Assembly: GCA_902561015.1 (NCBI GenBank)
Contig: CACENB010000001.1
Span: forward strand, 66,130 to 110,064
Direction: 5' to 3'
Source: an uncultured Pelagibacteraceae bacterium
GTDB taxonomy: Bacteria > Pseudomonadota > Alphaproteobacteria > Pelagibacterales > Pelagibacteraceae
Length of the DNA stretch: 43,935 nt
The notes under the pieces are model-generated. The model was not told the DNA's origin. It did not search any database and saw nothing but the letters and a program-made list of their open reading frames with translations. The position numbers were made by a program, and so were the translations under genes. Positions 1 to 8,775 of this stretch are shown piece after piece; within the stretch, counting starts at the first letter, position 1, and each line of letters begins with the position of its first letter.

Positions 1-3000
1 CCTGTCATGCCGGCAGCAAAATTATCTCCAACATCTCCAAGAATTACTGCCGTTCCACCTGTCATATATTCACAACCATTTGAGTCACAACCTTCAATAA
101 CAGTTGTTGCACCAGAATTTCTTACTGCAAATCTATCTCCAGCTTGACCAGCTGCAAATAATTTACCAGACGTTGCACCATAAAGAACTGTATTCCCAAT
201 AATAGTATTCTCATTTGAAATCAAATTACTTTCATCAGGAAGTTTTATTGAAATGGTGGCTCCCGATAAACCTTTCCCAACATAATCATTTGCATCACCT
301 TTTAAATTGAGTTTAAGTCCTTTTGCTGTAAATGCCCCAAAAGATTGTCCAGCTGAACCTTTAAAATTAAGAGTTAAAAAATTTTCTTCTAATTTTTCAT
401 AGCCATATTTTTTGTACAAGTGATGTGAAATTCTAGTACCCACTGCTCTATTAGTATTTTTAATTAAAAACTCATTATTTATTTTCTCAGAGTTATCTAA
501 AGCCTTTTCTATTTGAGGCCAAATCTCTTGATCCAGCGTATCTGGAACTTTGTTAATTTCTGATATCTCACAGTACCTCTTGTTATTACCAGGGTCTGCT
601 TGTACAAATAGTGGATTAAGATCTAAATCATCTAGATTAGGTGATGCTTTACTTACCTGCATCAATAAATCTGTTCGACCTATAACTTCATTTAAAGATT
701 TAAAACCAAGAGAAGCTAAAATTTCTCTTACTTCTGTAGCGATAAACGTAAATAAATTTACAACTTTATCAGGAGTTCCAGTAAATTTTTCTCTTAGTTT
801 TTCATCTTGTGTACATACTCCTACAGGACAAGTATTGGAATGACATTGCCTTACCATAATGCAACCCATTGCTACTAAAGCTGTAGTTGCTACACCATAT
901 TCCTCAGCACCCATCATGGCTGCAATAACCACATCTCTCCCAGTTTTAATACCTCCATCAGTTCTTAAAGTAACTTTGTGTCTTAGATTGTTTAATGTTA
1001 AAACTTGATTTGCCTCTGTAAGTCCCATCTCCCAAGGAATACCTACATATTTTACACTTGTTTGCGGTGTAGCTCCAGTTCCTCCATTATGTCCTGAAAT
1101 TAAAATTATATCAGCTTTTGCTTTTGCCACACCAGCTGCAATAGTACCCACACCAGATGATGCAACTAATTTGACTCCAATTCTTGCCCTAGGGTTGATT
1201 TGTTTTAAATCATAAATAAGCTGAGCCAAATCCTCAATTGAATAAATATCATGATGTGGAGGTGGAGAAATTAATGTTACACCTGGTGTTGAATGTCTTA
1301 GCTTAGCAATTTCATCTGTTACTTTAAATCCTGGTAATTGGCCACCTTCACCAGGTTTTGCACCTTGAGCAATTTTGATCTCAATTTCATTACAATTGTT
1401 TAAATAATTTATAGTTACACCAAATCTAGCAGATGCGATTTGTTTTACCCTCGAATTCGCACTATCACCAGAGTCCATGATTTTAAATCTATTGGCATCT
1501 TCACCACCTTCTCCGCTACAGGATGCGCCTTTAATCCTATTCATCCCAATAGCCAAAGTTTCATGTGCCTCCTTAGATAATGCTCCATGAGACATACTTC
1601 CACTACCAAATCTCTTTAATATTTTTTCTATCGGTTCAACCTCAGAAATTTGAATAGATGGACCTAATTTTTTTTTTCTAAAATCAATCAAATCCCTTAA
1701 ATTAATTGGTGGCAAGTTATATATTCCCTCTGCATATTTTTTATATGCTGAATAAGAATTTGACCCCACTGCACTCTGTAATAAGTGGATTAATCTACCT
1801 TGATATTGATGTGTTTCTCCATTCTTTCTGTATCTATAAATACCACCAATAGGCAAAACTGTATCAGTACTCTCAAATGCTTCTTTATGTATTGCACGTA
1901 TTTTTTTTTCAATTCCTGACAATCCAATACCAGAAATTTTTGAAGTAACTCCTGGAAAATAATCATCAACTATTGATCTGCTTAGACCAACAGTTTCAAA
2001 ATTACATCCACCCCTATAAGAACTTAAAACAGAGATACCCATTTTTGACATGATTTTTAACAATCCTGCATTCACTGATTTGATATACCTTTCGACACAT
2101 TCATCAAAACTGTACTGACCAAATAACTTTTTCTCATGTCTTTGGTATAAACTATCAAAAGCTATATATGGATTAACTGTAGTTGCTCCAACTCCTATCA
2201 ATGTTGCAAAAGAGTGGGTATCTAACGCCTCACCAGTTTGAACATTGATTGAAACATATCCTCTCAATTTTTTATGAATTAAAAAAGTATTAATCGCTCC
2301 AACGCATAACAACATTGGCATAGGCATTCTCTTATCTGAAATATCTTTGTCACTTAAAACTAATTGTGTCACACCCTGTCTAACAGCAATTTCTGACTCT
2401 TTTTGAATCCTTTTAATAGAGTCAAATAAATTTTGCTCATTCGAAAAAGTACAATCTATAGAAACTGAGTTTTTGTTAAAAAAATTAATAAATTTATTAA
2501 ATTGTGAATTCGATAATACCGGGCTATTCAAAACATAAATATTTTCTTTTGTTAAGGTATCAAAATCTAAAATATTCCCAAGATTACCAAATCTAGTTTT
2601 CAAACTCATAACTTTATTTTCTCTTAGAGAGTCAATCGGTGGATTAGTCACTTGGCTAAAGTTTTGTCTAAAAAAATGATAAAGTGGTCTGTATTTGTCT
2701 GATAAAACTGCTAAAGGTGTATCATCACCCATAGAACCCGTTGCCTCTTTAGCATCTTCTGCCATTGGATGTAAAATTAACTCTAAGTCTTCTAAGCTTA
2801 TTCCAAAAGTGTGTTGTCGTCTCCTTAGATCCTCGCCATCAAAATTATGTTTCTCATTAGAAATGAATAATTTTTCATCTAAATCTATTATCTGAGAATT
2901 AAAATGTTTATATTCTTTCGCTAGATAGTCTTTAATTTGGTTATTCGTAAATAATTTACCTTTTTCAATTCTAACTCCAATTATCTCACCAGGGCCTAAT

Positions 3001-4229
3001 CTACCTTTTGATAAAATTCTTTTTTCATTTAACTCGATCATTCCAGTTTCAGATCCAGCAAACAGAAACTTATCTTTTGTTATTGCGTATCTTAAGGGTC
3101 TTAAACCATTACGGTCATTAGCTGCAATAACCCACTCATTATCTGTTGCAGCAATTGCTGCAGGACCATCCCAAGGTTCCATAGTGCTATTTAAAAAATT
3201 AAACAGTTGTTGATGGTTTTTTGGTAGAGTTTTATTTCTTTTTGACCAAGCATCAGGGATCATCATTAATTTTGCTAAAGGAGCGGGTTGACCTGATTTA
3301 TTTAATAACTCAAAAACATTATCTAGGGCCGCAGAGTCTGAAACACCTTTTTGAATAACTGGCTTTAAATTTTCAATATTTTCAAAAAAAGGACTACTCA
3401 TCTCTTGTTCGTGAACTCTCATCCAGTTTTTGTTTCCTTTATAGGTATTAATTTCACCATTGTGGGCGACTGCTCTAAACGGTTGAGCCAAACTCCAACT
3501 CGGAGCGGTGTTGGTTGAAAATCTCTGATGAAAAATTGCAAATCTTGAAATAAATCTTACATCCCTTAAATCCAAGAAAAAATCTGAAATAGCTTCAGCT
3601 AAAAACATGCCTTTATAGATAATTGATTTAGCGCTTATTGAACAAATATAAAAATTATTTAATGATAAATTGAACGCTTTATTCTCAATTTTTTTTCTTG
3701 TTTCATAAATTTTTCTCTCAAGATCTTTATCAAGTAGATTTTTATTATTTGCTTTGAAAAGTACTTGAATTATCTCTGGCATTGTTTGAAGAGCCTTTTC
3801 TCCTAAAACTTTTGGATTAACAGGCACCTGCCTCCAACCATAAATACTAAAATCATTCTTGGTTAACTCACTTTCTACAATCGTTTTACAGCTTTCCTGT
3901 GCAGCATAATCATTCCTAGGTAAAAAAATCATCCCAACACAAATATCAGAACCATCGTGTGTGTGACCTGTAACTTCTATTTTCTCAACAAAAAAATCTT
4001 TGGGTATTTCTAAATGTATTCCTGCCCCATCACCCGTTTTTCCATCAGCATCAACAGCTCCTCGATGCCAAACAGCTTTTAGAGCTTCAATTCCATATTC
4101 TACAACTTCTCTTGATTTTTTTCCCTCTGTCGATGCAATTAACCCTACTCCACATGCATCATGTTCCATTTCTTTTGAATAAACATTATTTTTAGTAAGT
4201 AACTCTAAATTTTTTTTATAAGTGCTCAT
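1..4229 (-). CDS. gltB: Glutamate synthase large subunit (3' end outside window)
   Basis: Large subunit of NADPH-dependent glutamate synthase (GOGAT), which makes two glutamates from glutamine and 2-oxoglutarate. About 1409 codons are visible; the family is near 1500, so the C-terminus lies beyond base 1. The start ATG is followed by a 25-residue leader and then Cys26 in the motif CGVGLIAS; in this family the leader is removed so that Cys becomes the N-terminal glutaminase nucleophile. Further on are the FMN-domain motifs GEGGEDANRF (about residue 905), KPGEGGQLPG (about 955) and SGHNGGTGATP (about 1045), then Cys1123-x5-Cys1129-x4-Cys1134, the pattern of the 3Fe-4S cluster, and the start of the C-terminal GxGxG beta-helix domain. 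Its ATG overlaps the gltD stop (TAATG), so the two are translationally coupled, with gltD first. Confidence 0.97.
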   Translation of the reverse strand, partial: MSTYKKNLELLTKNNVYSKEMEHDACGVGLIASTEGKKSREVVEYGIEALKAVWHRGAVDADGKTGDGAGIHLEIPKDFFVEKIEVTGHTHDGSDICVGMIFLPRNDYAAQESCKTIVESELTKNDFSIYGWRQVPVNPKVLGEKALQTMPEIIQVLFKANNKNLLDKDLERKIYETRKKIENKAFNLSLNNFYICSISAKSIIYKGMFLAEAISDFFLDLRDVRFISRFAIFHQRFSTNTAPSWSLAQPFRAVAHNGEINTYKGNKNWMRVHEQEMSSPFFENIENLKPVIQKGVSDSAALDNVFELLNKSGQPAPLAKLMMIPDAWSKRNKTLPKNHQQLFNFLNSTMEPWDGPAAIAATDNEWVIAANDRNGLRPLRYAITKDKFLFAGSETGMIELNEKRILSKGRLGPGEIIGVRIEKGKLFTNNQIKDYLAKEYKHFNSQIIDLDEKLFISNEKHNFDGEDLRRRQHTFGISLEDLELILHPMAEDAKEATGSMGDDTPLAVLSDKYRPLYHFFRQNFSQVTNPPIDSLRENKVMSLKTRFGNLGNILDFDTLTKENIYVLNSPVLSNSQFNKFINFFNKNSVSIDCTFSNEQNLFDSIKRIQKESEIAVRQGVTQLVLSDKDISDKRMPMPMLLCVGAINTFLIHKKLRGYVSINVQTGEALDTHSFATLIGVGATTVNPYIAFDSLYQRHEKKLFGQYSFDECVERYIKSVNAGLLKIMSKMGISVLSSYRGGCNFETVGLSRSIVDDYFPGVTSKISGIGLSGIEKKIRAIHKEAFESTDTVLPIGGIYRYRKNGETHQYQGRLIHLLQSAVGSNSYSAYKKYAEGIYNLPPINLRDLIDFRKKKLGPSIQISEVEPIEKILKRFGSGSMSHGALSKEAHETLAIGMNRIKGASCSGEGGEDANRFKIMDSGDSANSRVKQIASARFGVTINYLNNCNEIEIKIAQGAKPGEGGQLPGFKVTDEIAKLRHSTPGVTLISPPPHHDIYSIEDLAQLIYDLKQINPRARIGVKLVASSGVGTIAAGVAKAKADIILISGHNGGTGATPQTSVKYVGIPWEMGLTEANQVLTLNNLRHKVTLRTDGGIKTGRDVVIAAMMGAEEYGVATTALVAMGCIMVRQCHSNTCPVGVCTQDEKLREKFTGTPDKVVNLFTFIATEVREILASLGFKSLNEVIGRTDLLMQVSKASPNLDDLDLNPLFVQADPGNNKRYCEISEINKVPDTLDQEIWPQIEKALDNSEKINNEFLIKNTNRAVGTRISHHLYKKYGYEKLEENFLTLNFKGSAGQSFGAFTAKGLKLNLKGDANDYVGKGLSGATISIKLPDESNLISNENTIIGNTVLYGATSGKLFAAGQAGDRFAVRNSGATTVIEGCDSNGCEYMTGGTAVILGDVGDNFAAGMT

Positions 4230-5668
4230 TATGCAACTTTTGATTTTTTTAATTCTATATTTTTAAGATAAGATTTGATTGATGACGCAGCATCTCTTCC
4301 ATCTTTTATTGCCCATACCACTAAAGATGCACCTCTTACAATATCTCCGGCAGCAAAAACACCTTTGATATTTGTCTCCATGGTATCAAAATCCGTTTTT
4401 ATTGTTCCCCATTTTGTAACTTGTAACTCTTGCGCTTCAAATAATAATGGCAAGTTTTCTGGATCAAATCCTAAAGCTTTTATTACCATATCTGCTTTAA
4501 TTTCAAATTCAGATCCTTGTTTAATTTCTGGTCTTCTTCTACCTGAGTCGTCTGGGTCTCCAAGTTGGATTTGATCTACAATTAATTTTTCGATTTTATT
4601 TTTTCCTTTAAATTCTTTTGGACTAGACAACCAAACAAATTCAACACCTTCTTCCTCTGCGTTAGCTACTTCTCTTGCAGATCCAGGCATATTATCTTTA
4701 TCTCTTCTATATAAGCATTTAACCGAGTTCGCTTTTTGTCTTACTGAGGTTCGAACACAATCCATTGCTGTGTCTCCACCTCCAATAACTACAACATCTT
4801 TACCTTCGGCATTTAATATACCTTTATCAAATAAATCAACTTTGTCTCCTAATCCTTTTTTATTTGATGCTGTTAAAAACTCCATAGCAGGAAAAATATT
4901 ATCTAAGTCATTCCCTGGTAGATTAATCTCTCTTGGTTTATAAACCCCTGTAGCAATTAAAATTGCATCATGTCTTTTTCTCAGTTGCTCTAAAGTTGCG
5001 TCCTTACCAACTTCAAAATTTTGTTCAAATTTAATCCCACCATCTTTCAACAATTTGGTTCTTCTCTCGACTACATGTTTTTCTAATTTAAAATTTGGTA
5101 TACCATAAATTAACAAGCCACCTGCTCTGTCATATCTATCATAAACAGTTATTTGATATCCATTTTTCCTAAGTTGTTCAGCAGCTGCAAGTCCAGCAGG
5201 TCCAGCACCAATTATTCCAACACTTTGATCTTTTTCATGTTTAACTGAAATTGGTTTTATCCATCCATTCTCCCATGCACTATCTGTAATATATTTTTCG
5301 ACTGATCCAATTGTAACAGTGCCATGGCCTGACTGCTCAATAACACAGTTACCCTCACACAATCTGTCTTGTGGACATATTCTACCACAAACCTCGGGCA
5401 TGTTGTTTGTGCTCTGAGATAACTCGTAAGCTTCCTTTAATCTGCCCTCGGCAGTCAATTTGAGCCAGTCTGGAATATTGTTACTTAACGGACAATGGAC
5501 TTGGCAAAAGGGGACACCACATTGAGAGCATCTACTTGACTGCTCTTGTGCTTTTTGAGTTATAAATTCGTCATAGATTTCATTAAAATCATCTTTTCTA
5601 TTATCTACTCCTCTTTTAGGTGGAGTTTGTTGACCTATTTTGACGAATTTTAGCATTTTATCAGTCAT
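4229..5668 (-). CDS. gltD: Glutamate synthase small subunit
   Basis: The 479-residue NADPH-oxidising subunit passes electrons through FAD and 4Fe-4S clusters to GltB. Seen in the sequence: two N-terminal Cys clusters (CSQCGVPFCQVHC and CGRICPQDRLCEGNC) for the iron-sulfur centres, the FAD dinucleotide motif GAGPAGLAAAEQL near residue 153, and the NADPH motif GGGDTAMDCVR near residue 297. Length is normal for the family. The start used is the first Met (MTDKMLKFVKIG); Met5 is possible. It is first in a gltD-gltB operon, the reverse of the familiar gltB-gltD order. The 183-base gap upstream holds a palindrome beside a TATAAT element (see 5725-5751). Confidence 0.97.
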   Translation of the reverse strand: MTDKMLKFVKIGQQTPPKRGVDNRKDDFNEIYDEFITQKAQEQSSRCSQCGVPFCQVHCPLSNNIPDWLKLTAEGRLKEAYELSQSTNNMPEVCGRICPQDRLCEGNCVIEQSGHGTVTIGSVEKYITDSAWENGWIKPISVKHEKDQSVGIIGAGPAGLAAAEQLRKNGYQITVYDRYDRAGGLLIYGIPNFKLEKHVVERRTKLLKDGGIKFEQNFEVGKDATLEQLRKRHDAILIATGVYKPREINLPGNDLDNIFPAMEFLTASNKKGLGDKVDLFDKGILNAEGKDVVVIGGGDTAMDCVRTSVRQKANSVKCLYRRDKDNMPGSAREVANAEEEGVEFVWLSSPKEFKGKNKIEKLIVDQIQLGDPDDSGRRRPEIKQGSEFEIKADMVIKALGFDPENLPLLFEAQELQVTKWGTIKTDFDTMETNIKGVFAAGDIVRGASLVVWAIKDGRDAASSIKSYLKNIELKKSKVA

Positions 5669-5724
5669 ATTTTTTTAAAATTTATGGCAAGATATACATT
5701 GTTTTTATCAGTAAAAGAAATATA

Positions 5725-5751
5725 TAGGTCAGTAAATTTGACCTAATTATA
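5725..5751 (-). promoter_or_regulatory. Putative gltD operator palindrome and -10 element
   Basis: A perfect inverted repeat, TAGGTCA-N7-TGACCTA, occupies 5725-5745. Read on the minus strand it is directly preceded by TATAAT (5751-5746), a consensus -10 hexamer. The transcript start would then fall inside the palindrome, about 60-70 bases before the gltD ATG. No good -35 hexamer was found at the usual spacing. The geometry suits a repressor or nitrogen-responsive regulator of gltDB, but the protein that binds is unknown. It is not followed by a T run on either strand, so a terminator is unlikely. Confidence 0.5.
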
Positions 5752-5851
5752 ACAATATTTAGCTTAAAACCTACTTAATCTGATTTTTGCATATCTAATA
5801 TGATTAAATCGAATTGTTTAAAATAAATATTTTTTAAGTTACGACACTTAT

Positions 5852-6619
5852 ATGTTTCAAGATTTTATAGAAATTTTAATTCTTTCTTCAATTCAAGGAA
5901 TTTCAGAATTTTTACCCATAAGCTCATCAGCTCATTTAATATTGGTATCAAACTTTTACGATTTAGAGACAAGTTCTTTGTTGATAGATATAAGTTTACA
6001 TTTAGGCTCATTAATTGCAGTAATTTTTTATTTTAGAAGAGAGTTATTTGATCTAAGAAATAATAATAAATTATTAAGTTTAATAATTTTTGGTTCTTTG
6101 CCTTTAATAATATTTGGATATATTTTATATACCACTGAGTTTATTCATCTTTTAAGAAACACAAAAATAATTGCATCAACAACATTGTTTTTTGGATTCA
6201 TACTTTTTTTTGCTGATCAAAGAAAAACTGATCGAAATATCTCTACTGATTTGAATATTAAGTCAATTTTATTAATAGGTTTATTTCAAATATTAGCATT
6301 AATACCAGGAGTTAGTAGGGCTGGAATAACAATTACTGCAGCAAGATTTTTAAATTTTAATAGAATTGACTCTAGTAAAATTTCTTTTTTATTATCAATA
6401 CCTGCTTTAACAGGAGCAAGCTTCCTGGGTTTGAGAGAGGCTTTTGAACAATCAATAGAAATAAATTATTTATTATTAATTGCTACTTTCTTTTCATTTA
6501 TGTTTTCATTTTTTACAATTAAATATTTTCTTAAATTCATAAATAAAATTTCCTTCAATATATTTGTAATATACCGAATAATTCTTGGCTTAATTTTATT
6601 TTTAATAATATATACTTAG
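5852..6619 (+). CDS. uppP: Undecaprenyl-diphosphatase (UppP/BacA family)
   Basis: Integral membrane phosphatase that converts undecaprenyl pyrophosphate to the monophosphate, recycling the lipid carrier for peptidoglycan and other envelope polymers. The 255-residue protein shows both family motifs: EFLPISSSAH at residues 19-28 (usual form EFLPISSTGH) and PGVSRAGITITAARF at about 152-166 (usual form PGTSRSGATI). The rest is a series of hydrophobic helices. It is transcribed divergently from gltD, and its stop codon overlaps the end of the converging transporter gene by 4 bases. Confidence 0.93.
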   Translation: MFQDFIEILILSSIQGISEFLPISSSAHLILVSNFYDLETSSLLIDISLHLGSLIAVIFYFRRELFDLRNNNKLLSLIIFGSLPLIIFGYILYTTEFIHLLRNTKIIASTTLFFGFILFFADQRKTDRNISTDLNIKSILLIGLFQILALIPGVSRAGITITAARFLNFNRIDSSKISFLLSIPALTGASFLGLREAFEQSIEINYLLLIATFFSFMFSFFTIKYFLKFINKISFNIFVIYRIILGLILFLIIYT

Positions 6620-7506
6620 GTTGTTTTCTTAATCAATGGAACTAATTGAGATAATAGGACTCCACTTAATATGAAAAAACAACCCAATAGATTATTAATT
6701 CCTAATATTTGATTTAAAAGAAACCAAGCGGCGATCGTTGCGAATACACCTTCCAAAGAAAAAATTATTGCTGCTGGTGCTGGTGTTATATTTCTTTGGG
6801 CATAAATTTGTAAAACAAATGCAAAACCACCTGACAAAATCCCGGCATATAAAATTGAATCTATTTCATTCAAAATATTTTCAATTACAAATTCTTCAGA
6901 AAATAAACCTATAACAAATGAAAATAGAGCAACTAGTAGAGTTTGAATCGCACCAATCGTTAATGGTAGATTGTACTTTTTAATAATCATACCAGTAAAA
7001 ATAATATGTGTACTCCAAAATAAAGCTCCCAATATTACAAGAATGTCACCTATTCTTACAGTTGCATCTTGAAAATTTGTTAATAAATAGCCACCAATCA
7101 AACATAAAATTACCGATGGCCATACACTCCAATGTAAAAAATCTTTTTTAAAGATGAAAATAATTATGGGGACCATTGGCACATAAAAAATTGTAAAAAA
7201 AGCAGCATTAGCTACATCGGTGTAAAGCAACGCAACCTGTTGTAATGCTGAGCCTAGAAATAATGACACTCCAATTAAAAGGGACAGAATCATGAATGTT
7301 TTCGTATCAAATCTAAATTCCTTTTTTAGTTTTTTTGCTTCAAACAATAATGCTAAAGGAATAATTACTAAAAAACCTACAAAAAATCTTACAGAATTAA
7401 AAGTGAATGGACCGATGTCATCCATACCTGTATCCTGTGCAATAAATGTAGTTCCCCAAATGAAGGTGCACAGTAATGCACTAAATAATGATAGAGTTTT
7501 TGACAT
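6616..7506 (-). CDS. EamA/DMT-family transporter
   Basis: A 296-residue inner-membrane protein with about ten hydrophobic helices in two similar halves, the EamA (drug/metabolite transporter) layout. The first helix carries FIWGTTFIAQ, like the WG(T/S)xF signature of these carriers; the second half has GALFWSTHIIFTG and SLEGVFATIAAWFLL, typical of the second EamA repeat. The substrate cannot be read from sequence; relatives export amino acids or other metabolites. The start lies 5 bases downstream of the aceF stop, so it probably forms the last gene of the pyruvate dehydrogenase transcript. It overlaps uppP tail to tail. Confidence 0.88.
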   Translation of the reverse strand: MSKTLSLFSALLCTFIWGTTFIAQDTGMDDIGPFTFNSVRFFVGFLVIIPLALLFEAKKLKKEFRFDTKTFMILSLLIGVSLFLGSALQQVALLYTDVANAAFFTIFYVPMVPIIIFIFKKDFLHWSVWPSVILCLIGGYLLTNFQDATVRIGDILVILGALFWSTHIIFTGMIIKKYNLPLTIGAIQTLLVALFSFVIGLFSEEFVIENILNEIDSILYAGILSGGFAFVLQIYAQRNITPAPAAIIFSLEGVFATIAAWFLLNQILGINNLLGCFFILSGVLLSQLVPLIKKTT

Positions 7507-7511
7507 ATTTT

Positions 7512-8774
7512 TTATACAGCTAATTTATAAGCAAAATTTTTTCCAAGATTATCTTTCAAATCGTTGTTAAATCGAGCAGCTTCAGCTCCATCAATTATTC
7601 TATGATCATATGATAAAGATAAAGGTAGAATTGTTCGTGTTATAAACTTTCCATCAATAAAAATTTGTTTTTTTTGAGATTTACCAACTCCTAGAATTGC
7701 GACTTCAGGGTAATTAATAATAGGTGTAAAAAAAGAACCACCAATACCTCCCAGACTCGTTATAGTCATAGAACCACCAAATAATTCTTTTTTGTCAATT
7801 TTAAGATTTCTGCATTGATCACTTAATTTTTTAAGCTCAGTACCTATTAAAGTTATGTTCTTGTTATCAGCATTTCTTAGTTTTGGTACCATAAGCCCAT
7901 GCTTTGTATCCACAGCTATTCCAATGTGATAATACTTTTTTAGAGTCATTTTTCCTTTATCAATTTCATCAATTGATGAATTAAAATTTGGAAATTTTTT
8001 AAGTGATGCAGTTAAAGCTTTGACAATAAAAGCTAAAGGAGTAATTTTTTTTTTTTCTCCAGTGTAAATATCTGTTAAAGAAGTTCTAAACTCCTCTAAT
8101 TCGGTTATATCTGCTTCGTCATGATTGGTCACATGAGGAATATTGGACCAAGAATTCATAAGATATTTAGATGAAAGTTTTTTTACTCTTGGGATATCCT
8201 TTATTTCCGTTTTTCCAAATTCAGAGTGAGGATATTCTAGTTCTATCATTTCATCTTTTTTGAATTCTTTTTCAATATTTCTCTCAGGGGTTTTTGCAAC
8301 GAATGACTTAACATCACTTTCAGTTACTCTTCCTAATCTTTGACTACCTTCAACTTTACTAATATCGACACCAAGTTCTCTAGCAAATTTTCTGACCTTT
8401 GGTGAGGCTGAAGTTTTTTTTGAAAAATCTTTTACGATAATATTTTTTGGTTTAACTTCTTTTTCAATTTCTATTTTGTTTTCTTTGATGTTTTCTTTTT
8501 TAGTTGTTTGTATTACTTTAGTTTTTACATTGTTGTCTTTTAATTCAATTTCTAAAATCTTACTACCCTCAGAAACCTTATCACCAACTTTTAAGTTTAA
8601 CTCTGTAACTAGTCCATCATGTAATGAGGGAATTTCAACACTCGATTTATCACTTTCAATTGTGATTAAAGGATCATTTTTTTTAATCTCTTGACCTTTT
8701 TTGATTAAAATTTCAATAACCTCTACATCTTTGAATTCACCAATGTTTGGAACTTTTATATCTTTTTTAGGCAT
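7512..8774 (-). CDS. aceF: Pyruvate dehydrogenase E2, dihydrolipoamide acetyltransferase
   Basis: E2 core of pyruvate dehydrogenase: transfers the acetyl group from lipoyl-lysine to CoA. The chosen 420-residue product starts MPKKDIKVPNIGEF; a reading frame upstream (to 8852) exists but is unlike E2 and lies inside aceE. Domains: one N-terminal lipoyl domain (about 1-78) with the modified Lys43 in ESDKSSVEIPS, a charged linker, a peripheral-subunit-binding domain (about 140-180, SPKVRKFARELGVDI), and the catalytic domain ending SLSYDHRIIDGAEAARF, whose His and Asp form the active site. E. coli AceF has three lipoyl domains; here there is one, and a second sits on the neighbouring E1. Only one base separates the aceE stop from this ATG. 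No E3 gene is nearby. Confidence 0.94.
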   Translation of the reverse strand: MPKKDIKVPNIGEFKDVEVIEILIKKGQEIKKNDPLITIESDKSSVEIPSLHDGLVTELNLKVGDKVSEGSKILEIELKDNNVKTKVIQTTKKENIKENKIEIEKEVKPKNIIVKDFSKKTSASPKVRKFARELGVDISKVEGSQRLGRVTESDVKSFVAKTPERNIEKEFKKDEMIELEYPHSEFGKTEIKDIPRVKKLSSKYLMNSWSNIPHVTNHDEADITELEEFRTSLTDIYTGEKKKITPLAFIVKALTASLKKFPNFNSSIDEIDKGKMTLKKYYHIGIAVDTKHGLMVPKLRNADNKNITLIGTELKKLSDQCRNLKIDKKELFGGSMTITSLGGIGGSFFTPIINYPEVAILGVGKSQKKQIFIDGKFITRTILPLSLSYDHRIIDGAEAARFNNDLKDNLGKNFAYKLAV

Positions 8775-8775
8775 T

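Noticed and set aside
5746..5851. Riboswitch in the gltD-uppP gap
   Set aside because: Apart from the operator palindrome I see no conserved paired structure, and the stretch is nearly pure A/T.
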